A stretch of 59,273 nt of DNA from Alphaproteobacteria bacterium (GCA_029250225.1 JAQWUY010000011.1:1-59273); one strand, 5' to 3'; positions 43,493 to 53,789 are shown, numbered from the stretch's first letter. The notes: generated by a model from the letters alone, not told the origin. Program-made: numbers and translations.

Positions 43493-45004
43493 CTATACTT
43501 TTTCTTTTATCAAATCTTTCATTAAAGAAATAATTATTAACCACATTATAAATAAAAATGGTAATGCAATTAAAATAGCCGCTTGTTGTAATGCACCTAA
43601 TCCGCCAACAGCAATTAATACTGATGCAACTAATGCTTCCAACACACCCCAAGAAATACGATGTTCTTTTGGTGGCTCAATATTACCGCCAGAAGAAAGA
43701 GTTGAAAGAACCAAGGTGCCGGAATCCGCAGATGTAACAAAATATGTTACAATTAGGATAGTTGCAAGCACAGATAATATCGTAGTAATAAATGCATTAT
43801 AATTCAAAGCTTCGAATGTAGCATATACGGCAACCTCATTACCTTGTGTTTTAACAGATTCTAAAATCCCGCCTTGTGTCATTTCAATCCATAATGCAGT
43901 ATTTCCAAAAATTGTTAACCATATGATTGAAATAAATGATGATACAAACAATACACCGAAAACAAATTCACCAATCGTACGACCGCGGGAAATTCGAGCA
44001 ATAAACATACCAACAAAAGGTGCCCAGCTTACCCACCAGCCCCAATAAAATATAGTCCACCAAGTTTGCCACTTACTAACACTTACATCTACTACTTCTA
44101 CCGACATTTGCAACACATTAACAACATAATGACCAATATTAGTGAAGAATGAACCAAGTAAATATACAGTTGGCCCTAGAATAAATAAAAGTAATAAAAT
44201 AGCAAAAGATAACCATAAATTCCATTCAGATAATATGCGAATACCTTTTTTAACACCAGTTACAGAAGAATAAATAGCAACAGCTGTAATTGCAAAAATT
44301 AATCCATAAACTGCTTCCTTAGTAGCAAAAAAATCTAATCCAGTTAAAATATGTAAACCCTTAGACATTTGACTCACACCAAAACCTAGCGAAGTAGCAA
44401 CACCGAAAATAGTTGCAAATATAGCTACTATATCAACGATTTTACCAATAAAGCCATTTGTTTGTTTGCCTAAAATAGGTGATAAAGTTGAACTAACAGT
44501 CAAAGGTAAATCTTTGCGGAAACAGAAATAAGCCATAGATAAACCTGTAATTACATATATCGCCCAAGGATGAAAAGCCCAATGGTATATAGTTATTTGC
44601 ATTGCCATTTGTGCTTTCTGCGCACTTGACATTTCATTAGAAACCCAAGGATTACCAGCATAATGCCAAATTGGTTCAGCAATAGACCAAAATATAAGTC
44701 CAATACCTAAACCAGCACCGAACAACATTGCAATCCAAGACCAGTAAGCAAATTCGGGTTTTTCACCGTCTTTACCTAGTGTTATCTTGCGGTATTTACT
44801 AACTGATAAAAAAATTGCAAAAATTAAGAAAAACGCTACTGACCATATATAAAACCAATTAAGATTTGTCCATAACCAAGTATTTGAATTTTTGAATATT
44901 TTTCCAGCACTATCGGGCATAAGACAAGCATATAATACAAAAAGTATTATAATAACTTTTGAGTAAATAGTAACTGGATTTTTATAAGAATCTAGAATTT
45001 TCAT
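43493..45004 (-). CDS. BCCT family transporter (betaine/choline/carnitine)
   Basis: A 503-residue inner-membrane symporter with about twelve helices. The family signature is strong: GAGLGIGLIFWSIAEPIWHY near residues 93-112, AFHPWAIYVITG, and the tryptophan-rich WWTIFYWGWWVSWAPFVGMFIARISRGRTI. The SADSG loop near residue 440 is typical. The substrate, a quaternary ammonium compound, and the driving ion cannot be assigned from sequence. The gene has its own ribosome site (GGAG). It lies between the asparaginase terminator and grpE. Confidence 0.93.
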   Translation of the reverse strand: MKILDSYKNPVTIYSKVIIILFVLYACLMPDSAGKIFKNSNTWLWTNLNWFYIWSVAFFLIFAIFLSVSKYRKITLGKDGEKPEFAYWSWIAMLFGAGLGIGLIFWSIAEPIWHYAGNPWVSNEMSSAQKAQMAMQITIYHWAFHPWAIYVITGLSMAYFCFRKDLPLTVSSTLSPILGKQTNGFIGKIVDIVAIFATIFGVATSLGFGVSQMSKGLHILTGLDFFATKEAVYGLIFAITAVAIYSSVTGVKKGIRILSEWNLWLSFAILLLLFILGPTVYLLGSFFTNIGHYVVNVLQMSVEVVDVSVSKWQTWWTIFYWGWWVSWAPFVGMFIARISRGRTIGEFVFGVLFVSSFISIIWLTIFGNTALWIEMTQGGILESVKTQGNEVAVYATFEALNYNAFITTILSVLATILIVTYFVTSADSGTLVLSTLSSGGNIEPPKEHRISWGVLEALVASVLIAVGGLGALQQAAILIALPFLFIMWLIIISLMKDLIKEKV

Positions 45005-45200
45005 ATTTATAAAATCTCCGTGTTTTTTTATATTTATAAGAAACTATTATGATGATTATAATAGTGATATCGTGCTATTTTAAATATTAAAAAATAATTA
45101 ATAAAAATTAGAATTAAATGCAAAAGCACTGATAATTTTATATTAGAAAAACAAATCTAAGTCAACGAATAAAAGAGATTTGGTTGGGTAAAAACATAAA

Positions 45201-45247
45201 TTAGTAAGCATAGTTAAGAAAAAAATACTTCCTATTATGCTTACTAA
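45201..45247 (-). terminator. Hairpin downstream of grpE
   Basis: TTAGTAAGCATA at 45201-45212 pairs perfectly with 45236-45247 around a 23-base loop. Read leftward it is followed by TTTATGTTTTT. The surrounding stretch 45005-45297 holds no gene that I can see; it carries this hairpin and, presumably, the BCCT promoter. Confidence 0.5.
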
Positions 45248-45297
45248 TGAATTATTTATTTAGATTTTTAATTGAGTTATTTTAAGTAAAATTAATT

Positions 45298-45864
45298 TTA
45301 CTCTTTATCATCACCTATACTTTTAGCAACATTTACCATTGCAGGCTTTAATAATCTGTCGTGTAAAGTATATCCTGCTGATAATACCTGTGCTATCTTA
45401 CCTTTTTCAACTTCATCAGTTTCAACTTCACCCATTGCTTGGTGTTTGTTATGATCAAAACTATCACCTACATTTGGTAAAATTTGCTTTATACCGTTTT
45501 TTTCGAATGCAGAATAAAAATCTTTCACAACCATATCCAACCCAAACGATAAATTTTTCAATGTTTGATTGTTTTCTTTGTCTTGCTCAGTAATTGACAT
45601 TATAGCCATTCGCAAATTATCAGCAACCGAGAATAAATCTCTTGCTAGTGTTGAAGCACCATATTTCCTTACATTAACAATTTCTTCGTCTGTTCTTTTA
45701 CGCATATTTTGCATATCAGCAATAGATAGCAATAAGTCTGACTTAGCTTTTTCTAGTTGTTGTTCAACTGTTAGTTTAACTGCTTTTTCTTTTTTATTAT
45801 TTTTTTTATTTTCATCAGAACTATCTTTATTTTTTACTTCTTCTTGTTTTGTTTTATCTGTCAT
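45298..45864 (-). CDS. grpE: GrpE nucleotide exchange factor
   Basis: Releases ADP from DnaK and acts as a thermosensor. The 188-residue protein starts with an acidic-basic disordered tail. A long helix (about 30-95) includes DMQNMRKRTDEEIVNVRKYG, and the beta wing follows with LDMVVKDFYSAFEKNGIKQILPNVGDSFDHNKHQAMGEV and GYTLHDRLLKPAMVNVAK. It is divergent from dnaK. A sigma32-like promoter lies upstream on its strand (45910-45937). Confidence 0.95.
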   Translation of the reverse strand: MTDKTKQEEVKNKDSSDENKKNNKKEKAVKLTVEQQLEKAKSDLLLSIADMQNMRKRTDEEIVNVRKYGASTLARDLFSVADNLRMAIMSITEQDKENNQTLKNLSFGLDMVVKDFYSAFEKNGIKQILPNVGDSFDHNKHQAMGEVETDEVEKGKIAQVLSAGYTLHDRLLKPAMVNVAKSIGDDKE

Positions 45865-45909
45865 AATTTCCTCTTGATATGGTTAAAGGGTTGCCTATTT
45901 AAAAACAAT

Positions 45910-45937
45910 ATATAGTAAGATAATTCATTTTTTCAAG
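45910..45937 (-). promoter_or_regulatory. Candidate sigma32 promoter of grpE
   Basis: Read leftward, CTTGAAA (45937-45931) is followed after 13 bases by TACTATAT (45917-45910). The -35 is a full match; the -10 matches CCCCATAT at five of eight positions. The TTTTACCCTTGAAA leader is shared with the dnaK promoter. Confidence 0.55.
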
Positions 45938-45994
45938 GGTAAAATTATTTTACTACATATTTATCATTAAAAATAAAAAAAATGACATTTTACC

Positions 45995-46022
45995 CTTGAA
46001 ATCTTATTTTTAACCCCCATAT
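45995..46022 (+). promoter_or_regulatory. Sigma32 promoter of dnaK
   Basis: CTTGAAA at 45995-46001 and CCCCATAT at 46015-46022 are separated by 13 bases, a perfect match to the heat-shock sigma factor consensus. It lies about 50 bases before the dnaK start. No CIRCE element is seen. Confidence 0.85.
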
Positions 46023-46072
46023 CTGTTGTATGGAGACAAAACATACAATTTTTAAATTTGAAAGGAATTAAT

Positions 46073-47995
46073 ATGAGTAAAGTAATTGGTATTGACTTAG
46101 GAACAACAAACTCTTGTGTATCATTAATGGATGGTGCTAGGCCTCGTGTAATCGAAAATATAGAGGGTGCTAGAACAACCCCTTCTGTTATAGGATTCAC
46201 AGATGATGAAAAATTGGTTGGTGATAGCGCAAAAAGACAAGCTGTTACAAACCCTAAGGATACACTATTTGGTGTAAAACGCTTAATTGGTCGTAAATTT
46301 AAAGACAGTGCAGTTAAAAAAGATATTAAAAATTCACCTTTTGAAATTATAGAAGCTGAAAATGGCGATGCTTGGGTAAGAGCTAAGGGTGAAAAATATG
46401 CCCCTGCTCAAATTTCAGCATTTGTATTACAAAAAATGAAAGAAACGGCTGAAAAGCACCTTGGACAACCTGTAACACAAGCTGTTATTACAGTTCCAGC
46501 TTATTTTAACGATGCTCAAAGACAAGCAACAAAAGATGCTGGTAAAATTGCAGGACTAGAAGTTTTAAGAATTATAAACGAACCAACTGCAGCTGCCCTT
46601 GCTTATGGACTTGATAAAAAGTCTTCTGGTGTAATAGCAGTTTACGATTTAGGTGGTGGTACTTTTGATGTATCTATTCTTGAAATTGGTGACGGTGTAT
46701 TTGAAGTAAAATCAACAAATGGTGACACTTCATTAGGTGGTGAAGACTTCGATTCTACAATTATTGACTTCCTTACTGATGAATTTAAAAAGTCAGATGG
46801 AGTTGATTTAAGAAAAGACACAATGGCTTTACAAAGATTGAAAGAAGCAGCTGAAAAAGCAAAAATTGAGCTTTCAACTGCTACAACAACAGATGTAAAC
46901 TTGCCATTTATCACTGCTGATGCATCAGGGCCTAAGCATATGAATGTAAAACTTACTCGTGCTAAGTTAGAAGAATTAGTTGGAGAACTAATCAAAAATA
47001 CATTAAAGCCTTGTGAAAAAGCATTAAAAGATGCGGGTGTTTCTAAATCAGAAATTACAGATTTAATATTAGTTGGTGGACAAACTAGAATGCCAAAAAT
47101 TATTGATACTGTTACTAAATTCTTTGGTAAAGAGCCAAACCGTGAAGTAAACCCTGATGAAGTAGTGGCAATGGGTGCTGCGATTCAAGGTGGTGTATTA
47201 CAAGGTGATGTGAAAGATGTATTATTACTTGATGTTACACCTTTATCACTAGGCATTGAAACATTAGGCGGTGTATTTACAAGATTAATTGATCGTAATA
47301 CAACTATACCGACTAAAAAGTCACAGGTATTTTCAACTGCCGAAGATAACCAATCGGCTGTTACAATTAATGTTCTACAAGGTGAACGAGAAATGGCATC
47401 TGATAACAAGCCACTGGGTCAATTTAACCTAGAAGGTATTCCAAATGCACCAAGAGGCGTTCCACAAATTGAGGTAACATTTGATATTGATGCAAACGGT
47501 ATTGTAAATGTAAGTGCAAAAGATAAAGGTACTGGTAAAGAACAAGCCATTTCAATTAAAGCCGACGGTGGTTTAAGTGATGAAGAAGTTGAAAACATGG
47601 TAAAAGACGCAGAAGCAAATGCCGAGTCTGATAAAAAACGTCGTGAAGAAATAGACGCGAAAAATAATGCAGAGGCATTAGTTAATTCAACTGAAAAATC
47701 TTTGTCTGAACACGGTGATAAAATTTCAGAAGACGAAAAGAAAGCTATTGAAGATGCACTAAAAGAAGCAAAAGAAGCATTAGAAGGTGATGACATCGAA
47801 GTTATCAAATCTAAATCTGAAAGTTTAAGTACTGTTGCTATGAAGTTAGGTGAAGCTATGTATAAAGCTGAACAAGAAAAACAAGCTACAACAGATGGTG
47901 ATGCTAACAACGATTCTGATAAATCAGCAGATAGTGATGTTGTTGATGCAGAATTTAGTAATGTAAAAGAAGAAGATAAAAAAGAAAATAAATAA
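46073..47995 (+). CDS. dnaK: Chaperone DnaK (Hsp70)
   Basis: The central ATP-driven Hsp70 chaperone. I use the ATG at 46073 (640 residues), which has AAAGGA before it; a TTG five codons upstream is not needed. The N-terminus reads [41 protein letters not shown] and LVGGQTRMP mark the ATPase domain; [19 protein letters not shown] and INVLQGER mark the substrate domain. The C-terminal tail is acidic, ending [10 protein letters not shown] sigma32 promoter drives it, and dnaJ follows after 103 bases. Confidence 0.97.
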   Translation: MSKVIGIDLGTTNSCVSLMDGARPRVIENIEGARTTPSVIGFTDDEKLVGDSAKRQAVTNPKDTLFGVKRLIGRKFKDSAVKKDIKNSPFEIIEAENGDAWVRAKGEKYAPAQISAFVLQKMKETAEKHLGQPVTQAVITVPAYFNDAQRQATKDAGKIAGLEVLRIINEPTAAALAYGLDKKSSGVIAVYDLGGGTFDVSILEIGDGVFEVKSTNGDTSLGGEDFDSTIIDFLTDEFKKSDGVDLRKDTMALQRLKEAAEKAKIELSTATTTDVNLPFITADASGPKHMNVKLTRAKLEELVGELIKNTLKPCEKALKDAGVSKSEITDLILVGGQTRMPKIIDTVTKFFGKEPNREVNPDEVVAMGAAIQGGVLQGDVKDVLLLDVTPLSLGIETLGGVFTRLIDRNTTIPTKKSQVFSTAEDNQSAVTINVLQGEREMASDNKPLGQFNLEGIPNAPRGVPQIEVTFDIDANGIVNVSAKDKGTGKEQAISIKADGGLSDEEVENMVKDAEANAESDKKRREEIDAKNNAEALVNSTEKSLSEHGDKISEDEKKAIEDALKEAKEALEGDDIEVIKSKSESLSTVAMKLGEAMYKAEQEKQATTDGDANNDSDKSADSDVVDAEFSNVKEEDKKENK

Positions 47996-48036
47996 ATAAA
48001 AATCTTTAATTTTATTATAAACATTATCAACTAATC

Positions 48037-48081
48037 TTACACGCCCCCCTTTTTCATTTATTGAGATGGGGGGGTATGTAA
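48037..48081 (+). other. GC-capped hairpin between dnaK and dnaJ
   Basis: TTACA-C-GCCCCCC (48037-48049) pairs with GGGGGGT-A-TGTAA (48069-48081), twelve pairs with one mismatch and one G-T, around a 19-base loop. Runs of C and G this long are rare in this AT-rich window. The dnaJ ribosome site (AAGGA, 48086-48090) lies just beyond its foot. Confidence 0.65.
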
Positions 48082-48098
48082 AAAAAAGGACACACCAG

Positions 48099-49211
48099 AT
48101 GAGCAAAACAGATTACTACGAATTATTAGGGGTTGGAAAAAATGCAAGCGAAAAGGAATTGAAGTCCGCATACCGAAAAAAGGCTATGGAATTTCACCCT
48201 GACAAAAATCCCAACAACCCAAAAGCAGAAGAAAAATTTAAACAAATAAATGAAGCTTGGGAAGTATTAAAAGACCCACAGAAAAAATCGGCTTATGACC
48301 AATTTGGACATTCTGCTTTCGAACAAGGCGGAGCTGGTGGTTTTGGTGGTCAAGGATTTGGCGGTGCTGATTTCGGTGATATATTCGGTGATATATTCGG
48401 TAATCGTTCTTCTCGTGGTAGAGCTGGGCCAGTATCAGGAAATGACTTACAATATACAATCACAATTACACTAGAAGAAGCATTTGAAGGATGTGAATCT
48501 GAAATCTCAATCGCAACAGCACAATCTTGTGGTGATTGTTCAGGCTCTGGTGCTAAGTCTAATTCTGGTAAAAAAACTTGTAGTAATTGTGGTGGCTCTG
48601 GTGTAACTCAAATGCGTCAAGGCTTCTTTGCTGTGGAACAAACCTGTAATCAATGTATGGGTGAAGGGCAAATAATAAAAGACCCTTGTTCTTCTTGTAG
48701 AGGTGAAGGCCGTGTAAATGGAACTAAAAAATTATCCGCTAGTATTCCAGCAGGTGTAGATGAGGGTACAAGAATAAGGTTATCAGGTGAAGGTGAAGCG
48801 GGTAGACGCGGTGCTAGAAATGGTGATTTATATTTATTTGTATCTATTAAATCACATAACATATTTAACCGCGAAGGTAATAACATATATATGGATTTAC
48901 CAATTTCAATAACAACTGCTTGCTTAGGTGGTAAAATAGAAGTTCCGACAATTGATGGTGGACGAGTAGAAATAAAAGTTCCGAATAGCACACAAACAGA
49001 CACGAAGCTAAGAATTCGCGGACGAGGTATGTCTATATTACACTCAGATAATCGCGGTGATATGATAATTAAAGTTATTGTTGAAACCCCTACTAAGCTT
49101 AGTAAAGAACAACAAAATTTACTAAAACAACTTGATGAAACATTAAAAGAAAATAACAATCCAAATTCAAACTCTGTATTTGACAAGATAAAGAAATTTT
49201 GGAATAATTAA
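48099..49211 (+). CDS. dnaJ: Chaperone DnaJ (Hsp40)
   Basis: The J-domain co-chaperone that loads substrates on DnaK. The ATG at 48099 (370 residues) has AAAGGA upstream; an upstream in-frame ATG at 48066 lies inside the hairpin and is unlikely. The J domain has the HPD motif at 33-35. A glycine-rich stretch follows, then four zinc repeats CGDCSGSG, CSNCGGSG, CNQCMGEG and CSSCRGEG, and the two C-terminal beta domains. It shares the dnaK heat-shock promoter. Confidence 0.96.
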   Translation: MSKTDYYELLGVGKNASEKELKSAYRKKAMEFHPDKNPNNPKAEEKFKQINEAWEVLKDPQKKSAYDQFGHSAFEQGGAGGFGGQGFGGADFGDIFGDIFGNRSSRGRAGPVSGNDLQYTITITLEEAFEGCESEISIATAQSCGDCSGSGAKSNSGKKTCSNCGGSGVTQMRQGFFAVEQTCNQCMGEGQIIKDPCSSCRGEGRVNGTKKLSASIPAGVDEGTRIRLSGEGEAGRRGARNGDLYLFVSIKSHNIFNREGNNIYMDLPISITTACLGGKIEVPTIDGGRVEIKVPNSTQTDTKLRIRGRGMSILHSDNRGDMIIKVIVETPTKLSKEQQNLLKQLDETLKENNNPNSNSVFDKIKKFWNN

Positions 49212-49214
49212 CAA

Positions 49215-49928
49215 ATGTTAATGGATAAAATAATCGGTCATCGTGGTATTTGTGGAGTTGCTCCTGAAAACACGATGGCCGGTTTTTATATTGCAAAAAA
49301 ATATTTTAAATGGATTGAGATAGATACTTGTTTAACAAGTGATGAAAAAGTTGTACTTTTCCACGATGAATCTCTTGATAAATTAACAAACGGCACCGGA
49401 AAAATTAGCGATAAAACATTTAAGGAATTACAAGAATTAAATGTAAATATGAAGTTTCCTGAACACGGTGATTGTAAAATTCCTCTATTAGTTGATTTTT
49501 TAGATTTTGTTATTAAAAACGATATGTGCGTAAATGTTGAAATAAAAGATAATGACAAAAGATGGAAATTATTAACAGATAAAGTCATAGAAACAATTGA
49601 GAAAAGTAAAATTAACATAGAAAATTTACTATTTTCTAGCTTTAACCATAATGTATTAATGCATTTAAGCAAGAAAAAGCCAAATTGGAAAATTGGACAT
49701 TTATTTTACTCTGATACAACTGATTGGCAAAAAAAATGTAAGGCTGTAAATGCCAAATCAATACATTTATACAACAAAAACATTCCAGAAAATATTATAT
49801 CGCAAGCCAAGAATATGGGACTTGAAGTTTATTGCTATACGGTAAACAATAAATCAGAATACAAAAAATTAATTGATTTAGGTGTTGATGGTGTATTTAC
49901 CGATGAAAAGCCGGAAACTATAATTTAA
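49215..49928 (+). CDS. Glycerophosphodiester phosphodiesterase
   Basis: Hydrolyses glycerophosphodiesters to glycerol-3-phosphate. The 237-residue protein has the GDPD barrel signature: GHRGICGVAPENTMAG with catalytic-type His9, then EIDTCLTSDEKVVLFHDESLDKLTNGTGKI with Glu, Asp and His ligands, and a late YCYTVNN and DGVFTD. There is no signal peptide, so it is cytoplasmic, like UgpQ. The start at 49215 is followed by another ATG two codons later. Follows dnaJ by three bases but is probably unrelated in function. Confidence 0.9.
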   Translation: MLMDKIIGHRGICGVAPENTMAGFYIAKKYFKWIEIDTCLTSDEKVVLFHDESLDKLTNGTGKISDKTFKELQELNVNMKFPEHGDCKIPLLVDFLDFVIKNDMCVNVEIKDNDKRWKLLTDKVIETIEKSKINIENLLFSSFNHNVLMHLSKKKPNWKIGHLFYSDTTDWQKKCKAVNAKSIHLYNKNIPENIISQAKNMGLEVYCYTVNNKSEYKKLIDLGVDGVFTDEKPETII

Positions 49929-49940
49929 GAAAAAGCCTTT

Positions 49941-51029
49941 TTAATGGGATTTAGTTACTTCGCTTTTACTTGTATGTAGATTACTTAATTTATTAGTTGC
50001 CCAATTTGCCATTTTTGCAACAATTTCACTTTCATCATTAACAAGAGGTTTTATTTTTTTAATATATTCTTTGTTATTTGAATTACCCACCGCTATTAAT
50101 ACATTGCGCAAAAATTGTTTGTAGCCAATTCTTTTAATTGGAGAGCCTGAAAACTTTTTTCTAAATTCAGCGTCATCTGAAATATTCAATAATTCATTTA
50201 GTGATGGATTTTCAAGTTCAGGTTTTGCAATAAATCTTTCCTCGCCGGTTTCGACACTAAATTTATTCCACGGACATACCGCTAGACAATCATCACAACC
50301 AAATATTCTGTTTCCTATTGGTTCAAGATATTTTTCATCAATATGTCCTTTGTGTTCTATGGTTAAATAAGATATGCATTTTCTTGCATCTAGTTTACCA
50401 TCTGCATATATTGCATTTGTTGGACACGAAACTATGCAACTATTACACGACCCGCAATTTTCCCTAGATGGTTTATCGGGTTGAATTTCCATTGTGGTTA
50501 ATATTTCCCCTAAAAATAACCAGTTTCCAAATTCACGACTTACTATTATAGTATGTTTACCCTGCCACCCGATACTAGTTTGACTAGCTAGGGCTTTTTC
50601 CATTAAAGGAGCGGTATCAACAAATACCTTTACATCAGATTCATTGTTATTTTTCCTAGAATAAGCAACAATCCAACCGGCAAGGTTTTTTAACTTTCCC
50701 TTAATAATTTCGTGATAATCGCGATGCCTTGCATAAACAGATATATTTCCGATATCTGGTTTTTTTAAGTTTTCCATAGGGTCTGTATTAGGGCCGTAAT
50801 TCATTCCCAAAACAATAGCTGATTTTACTTCCGGCCACATTTTATCTGGTGATATTCTGCGTTCTGCCTTTTCTTGCATCCACTTCATTTCACCATATTC
50901 TTCGTTTAATATGAATTCTTTTAATCTATCTTGATTTCTTTTAGGAACAGTTGCATTGGTAAAACCAACTGTATCGAAACCTATTTGCTTAGCTTTTTGT
51001 GTTAATAGTTCTCTAAATTCACTATTCAT
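49941..51029 (-). CDS. queG: Epoxyqueuosine reductase
   Basis: Performs the last queuosine step, reducing epoxyqueuosine in tRNA. Known QueG enzymes need cobalamin and two [4Fe-4S] clusters. The 362-residue protein shows YARHRDYHEIIKGKL, FVDTAPLMEKALA, the first cluster motif CGSCNSCIVSCPTNAI and the second CDDCLAVCPWNKF. A HEAT-like end (NVLIAVGNS) follows. It starts nine bases after tgt, and its B12 need ties to the corrin cluster in this window. Confidence 0.95.
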   Translation of the reverse strand: MNSEFRELLTQKAKQIGFDTVGFTNATVPKRNQDRLKEFILNEEYGEMKWMQEKAERRISPDKMWPEVKSAIVLGMNYGPNTDPMENLKKPDIGNISVYARHRDYHEIIKGKLKNLAGWIVAYSRKNNNESDVKVFVDTAPLMEKALASQTSIGWQGKHTIIVSREFGNWLFLGEILTTMEIQPDKPSRENCGSCNSCIVSCPTNAIYADGKLDARKCISYLTIEHKGHIDEKYLEPIGNRIFGCDDCLAVCPWNKFSVETGEERFIAKPELENPSLNELLNISDDAEFRKKFSGSPIKRIGYKQFLRNVLIAVGNSNNKEYIKKIKPLVNDESEIVAKMANWATNKLSNLHTSKSEVTKSH

Positions 51030-51038
51030 TCTACAACC

Positions 51039-52163
51039 TTATATTGGGGCTATGTCACCGCCCTTGTAATCAGTATTAAATTTAACTTGGAATTCATCAA
51101 ATTCATTATTTTCAATAGCTTTTCTTATTTCACTCATTAAATCCTGATAATATTGAATATTATGCCACGATAATAACATTAATCCAAGTATTTCATCTGA
51201 TTTGATTAAATGGTGCAAATATCCCCTTGTATACTTTGTACAAGCAGGACAAGAACAATTATCACTAATTGGTCTTTTATCATCTTTGTGACGAGCATTC
51301 TTTAAATTAACTTGTCCTCGTGCTGTAAATGCCGTTCCTGTTCGCCCCATTCGCGTTGGAATTACGCAATCAAACATATCAACACCTCTTGCAACAGCCC
51401 CTACTATATCATCAGGTTTACCAACACCCATTAAATATCTTGGTTTATTTTCAGGCATACTTTCTGCTGTGTAATCAAGAACACCGAACATTTTTTCTTG
51501 TCCTTCACCAACTGCCAATCCACCAATAGCATAACCTGGTAAATCTAAATCAGTTAATTCTTTAATACTTATTTTTCTTAAATCTGGTTCTAATCCCCCT
51601 TGAACAATACCAAATAAACCATACCCATCTCGTTCAATAAATGCTTTTTTTGACCTTTCTGCCCAACGCAAGGATAATTCCATTGCTCGCTTAGATTCAC
51701 TATGGGGAGCCGGCAATGAAATACATTCATCAAATTGCATTGTTATATCAGCTCCTAATAAATGTTGTATTTCAATTGACCTTTCAGGGCTTAGTTCAAA
51801 TTTTTCACCTGATAAATGTGATTTAAATACAGCGCCTTGTTCTGTTATCTTGCGCATACTAGCAAGTGACATTACTTGAAACCCACCGCTATCTGTAAGA
51901 ATTGGTTTATCCCAACCGATAAATTTATGTAATCCGCCAAATTCAGCTACTCTTTCGGCTGTTGGACGCAACATTAAATGATAAGTATTACCTAAAATAA
52001 TTTCTGAACCCGTTGATTCCACATCCCACATTGTCATTGCTTTTACTGTGCCGGCTGTACCAACAGGCATAAAGACTGGTGTTTGAATATCACCGTGTGC
52101 GGTGTGAAGTGTTCCTCGTCTAGCCTTTTTATCTGAATTATGTAATGTAAATTTAACTGTCAT
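51039..52163 (-). CDS. tgt: tRNA-guanine transglycosylase
   Basis: Exchanges guanine 34 for preQ1 in GUN-anticodon tRNAs. In 374 residues: [17 protein letters not shown], the catalytic [46 protein letters not shown] with the second aspartate, and the zinc site [17 protein letters not shown]. It is 51 bases downstream of queA and just upstream of queG. Complete. Confidence 0.97.
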   Translation of the reverse strand: MTVKFTLHNSDKKARRGTLHTAHGDIQTPVFMPVGTAGTVKAMTMWDVESTGSEIILGNTYHLMLRPTAERVAEFGGLHKFIGWDKPILTDSGGFQVMSLASMRKITEQGAVFKSHLSGEKFELSPERSIEIQHLLGADITMQFDECISLPAPHSESKRAMELSLRWAERSKKAFIERDGYGLFGIVQGGLEPDLRKISIKELTDLDLPGYAIGGLAVGEGQEKMFGVLDYTAESMPENKPRYLMGVGKPDDIVGAVARGVDMFDCVIPTRMGRTGTAFTARGQVNLKNARHKDDKRPISDNCSCPACTKYTRGYLHHLIKSDEILGLMLLSWHNIQYYQDLMSEIRKAIENNEFDEFQVKFNTDYKGGDIAPI

Positions 52164-52214
52164 AATTTTTCCTTTAATTTATTTTTTAGGGCTTTATTTA
52201 TAGTTATGGCGAAC

Positions 52215-53261
52215 TTACTTAATTCTTTCTAAAAAGCTACTATCGCCGTACGAATAAAATCGGTAATTATTTTTTATCGCATATTCGTATACTGATTTCA
52301 TATTATCAATTCCTAAAAAGGCTGAAACTAACATAAATAATGTTGATTTTGGTAAATGGTAATTCGTCATTAAACAATCAACTATTTTAAATTTATAACT
52401 TGGTATTATAAACAGTCTTGTTTCATCGGAATATTCATTAACTATACCATTATCATTTGTAGCCGTTTCTAGTAATCTTAATGCGGTTGTTCCAACAGCT
52501 ATTATACGACCGCCATTTGATTTATAATCATTAATTTGTTTTGCTTGTTGTTTTGTTATTACACCTATTTCAGCGTGCATTTTATGATTATCTGTATCAT
52601 CTACAACAACAGGTAAAAATGTACCCGCCCCTACATGTAATGTTATCTTTACAATACCAACACCCATTTTTTCAATTTCATCTAGCAATTCATTAGTTAA
52701 ATGTAATCCAGCAGTAGGAGCTGCAACGGCTCCTTCTGTGTTAGCAAAAACAGTTTGATACCTTGATTTATCATTTTCAAGAACATCACTATCGGAATTG
52801 TTTCTTTTTATATAAGGTGGTAGAGGCATTTGTCCATATTTATGTAAATATGTTATCAATTCAGCACCTGATTTATTAAATTGCAATGTAATTTCCCCGC
52901 CTTCGCGGTTTATAACTTGTGCAGAAAAATCATCAGCAAACCTTATTTCATCACCTGTGTTACATTTCTTGGCAGGCTTTGCAAATGCAACCCAAGAATC
53001 CAATGATTTTTGTAAATGTAATGTAAATTCAACTTTACCACCTGTTGGACGATTTCCAAATAATCTTGCCGGTATTACCTTGGTATCATTAAGCACAAGG
53101 CAATCCCCACGGCGTAATAACTTGGGTAAATCTTTTACAATAAAATCACCGCAAACACCGTTTAAATCAGCATTTAACATTTTTGCATTATGTCTTGGCT
53201 CTATGGCTGTTTGTGCAATTGAGTCCTCAGGTAGGTTAAAGTCAAAATCAGATACTTTCAT
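52215..53261 (-). CDS. queA: S-adenosylmethionine:tRNA ribosyltransferase-isomerase
   Basis: Adds the epoxycyclopentandiol ring from S-adenosylmethionine to preQ1-tRNA. The 348-residue protein has the VSDFDFNLPEDSIAQ opening, EPRHNAKML, VLNDTKVIPARLFG, VAAPTAGLHLT and VGAGTFLPV segments, and a late NYHLPKSTLFMLVSAF. It follows the transporter gene with three bases between. Complete, cytoplasmic. Confidence 0.97.
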   Translation of the reverse strand: MKVSDFDFNLPEDSIAQTAIEPRHNAKMLNADLNGVCGDFIVKDLPKLLRRGDCLVLNDTKVIPARLFGNRPTGGKVEFTLHLQKSLDSWVAFAKPAKKCNTGDEIRFADDFSAQVINREGGEITLQFNKSGAELITYLHKYGQMPLPPYIKRNNSDSDVLENDKSRYQTVFANTEGAVAAPTAGLHLTNELLDEIEKMGVGIVKITLHVGAGTFLPVVVDDTDNHKMHAEIGVITKQQAKQINDYKSNGGRIIAVGTTALRLLETATNDNGIVNEYSDETRLFIIPSYKFKIVDCLMTNYHLPKSTLFMLVSAFLGIDNMKSVYEYAIKNNYRFYSYGDSSFLERIK

Positions 53262-53264
53262 ATA

Positions 53265-53789
53265 TTAACCAACATATTTTGTTTTGTATTTCATAACTAT
53301 CATTCCATAAATTGGGAATAATATTAAATTAATAGAATACTTTACTGCTGTATCACCAACAATTAATGTATGCCAAGGCACATCAGTACCATAAAATGCA
53401 ATGAAAAAGAATAATGATGTATCAACCAAGCCAGAAACTAATGTTGATATAAGCGGTGCTTTAAACCATAAACCATTACGGAAATTATCAAATATTTTGA
53501 TATCCATTAATTGAGAAACTAAAAATGCTATAACAGATGCAAAAGCAATACGAATTGGTGCAAGATTTAACGAGAACAACGCCCCTGTGATAAATCCGGC
53601 TAGTACAACTTTTCTTGCAAAATAAACACCAAAATAACGATTGATAACATCAGTTATCATAAATGTAATTGGAAATGTAATAGCACCCCAAGTTAGAAAA
53701 TCATTAATTGGATATTGAACAAGTATATTCGCCGAAGCTACGACTATCCCCATAGACAGACAAGAGATAATTAAATTTGTTTTTTTCAT
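53265..53789 (-). CDS. Queuosine precursor transporter (YhhQ/QPTR family)
   Basis: A 174-residue membrane protein with about six helices. I chose the ATG at 53789, which has GAAAGGG upstream and begins KKTNLIISCLSMG; a longer frame upstream lacks support. VVASANILVQYPINDFLTWGAITFPITFMITDVINRYFG and the GLVDTSLFFFIAFYG segment mark the family that imports preQ0/preQ1 or queuosine. Its place within the queuosine genes supports that role. A structured hairpin lies in its 112-base leader. Confidence 0.88.
   Translation of the reverse strand: MKKTNLIISCLSMGIVVASANILVQYPINDFLTWGAITFPITFMITDVINRYFGVYFARKVVLAGFITGALFSLNLAPIRIAFASVIAFLVSQLMDIKIFDNFRNGLWFKAPLISTLVSGLVDTSLFFFIAFYGTDVPWHTLIVGDTAVKYSINLILFPIYGMIVMKYKTKYVG

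Noticed and set aside
45865-46072. CIRCE element for HrcA control of dnaK
   Set aside because: No TTAGCACTC-type inverted repeat was found; the sigma32 boxes explain the region better.
47419-48030. 203-codon minus-strand frame opposite the end of dnaK
   Set aside because: Serine-rich translation is what the reverse of an acidic, lysine-rich coding tail gives; dnaK is certain.
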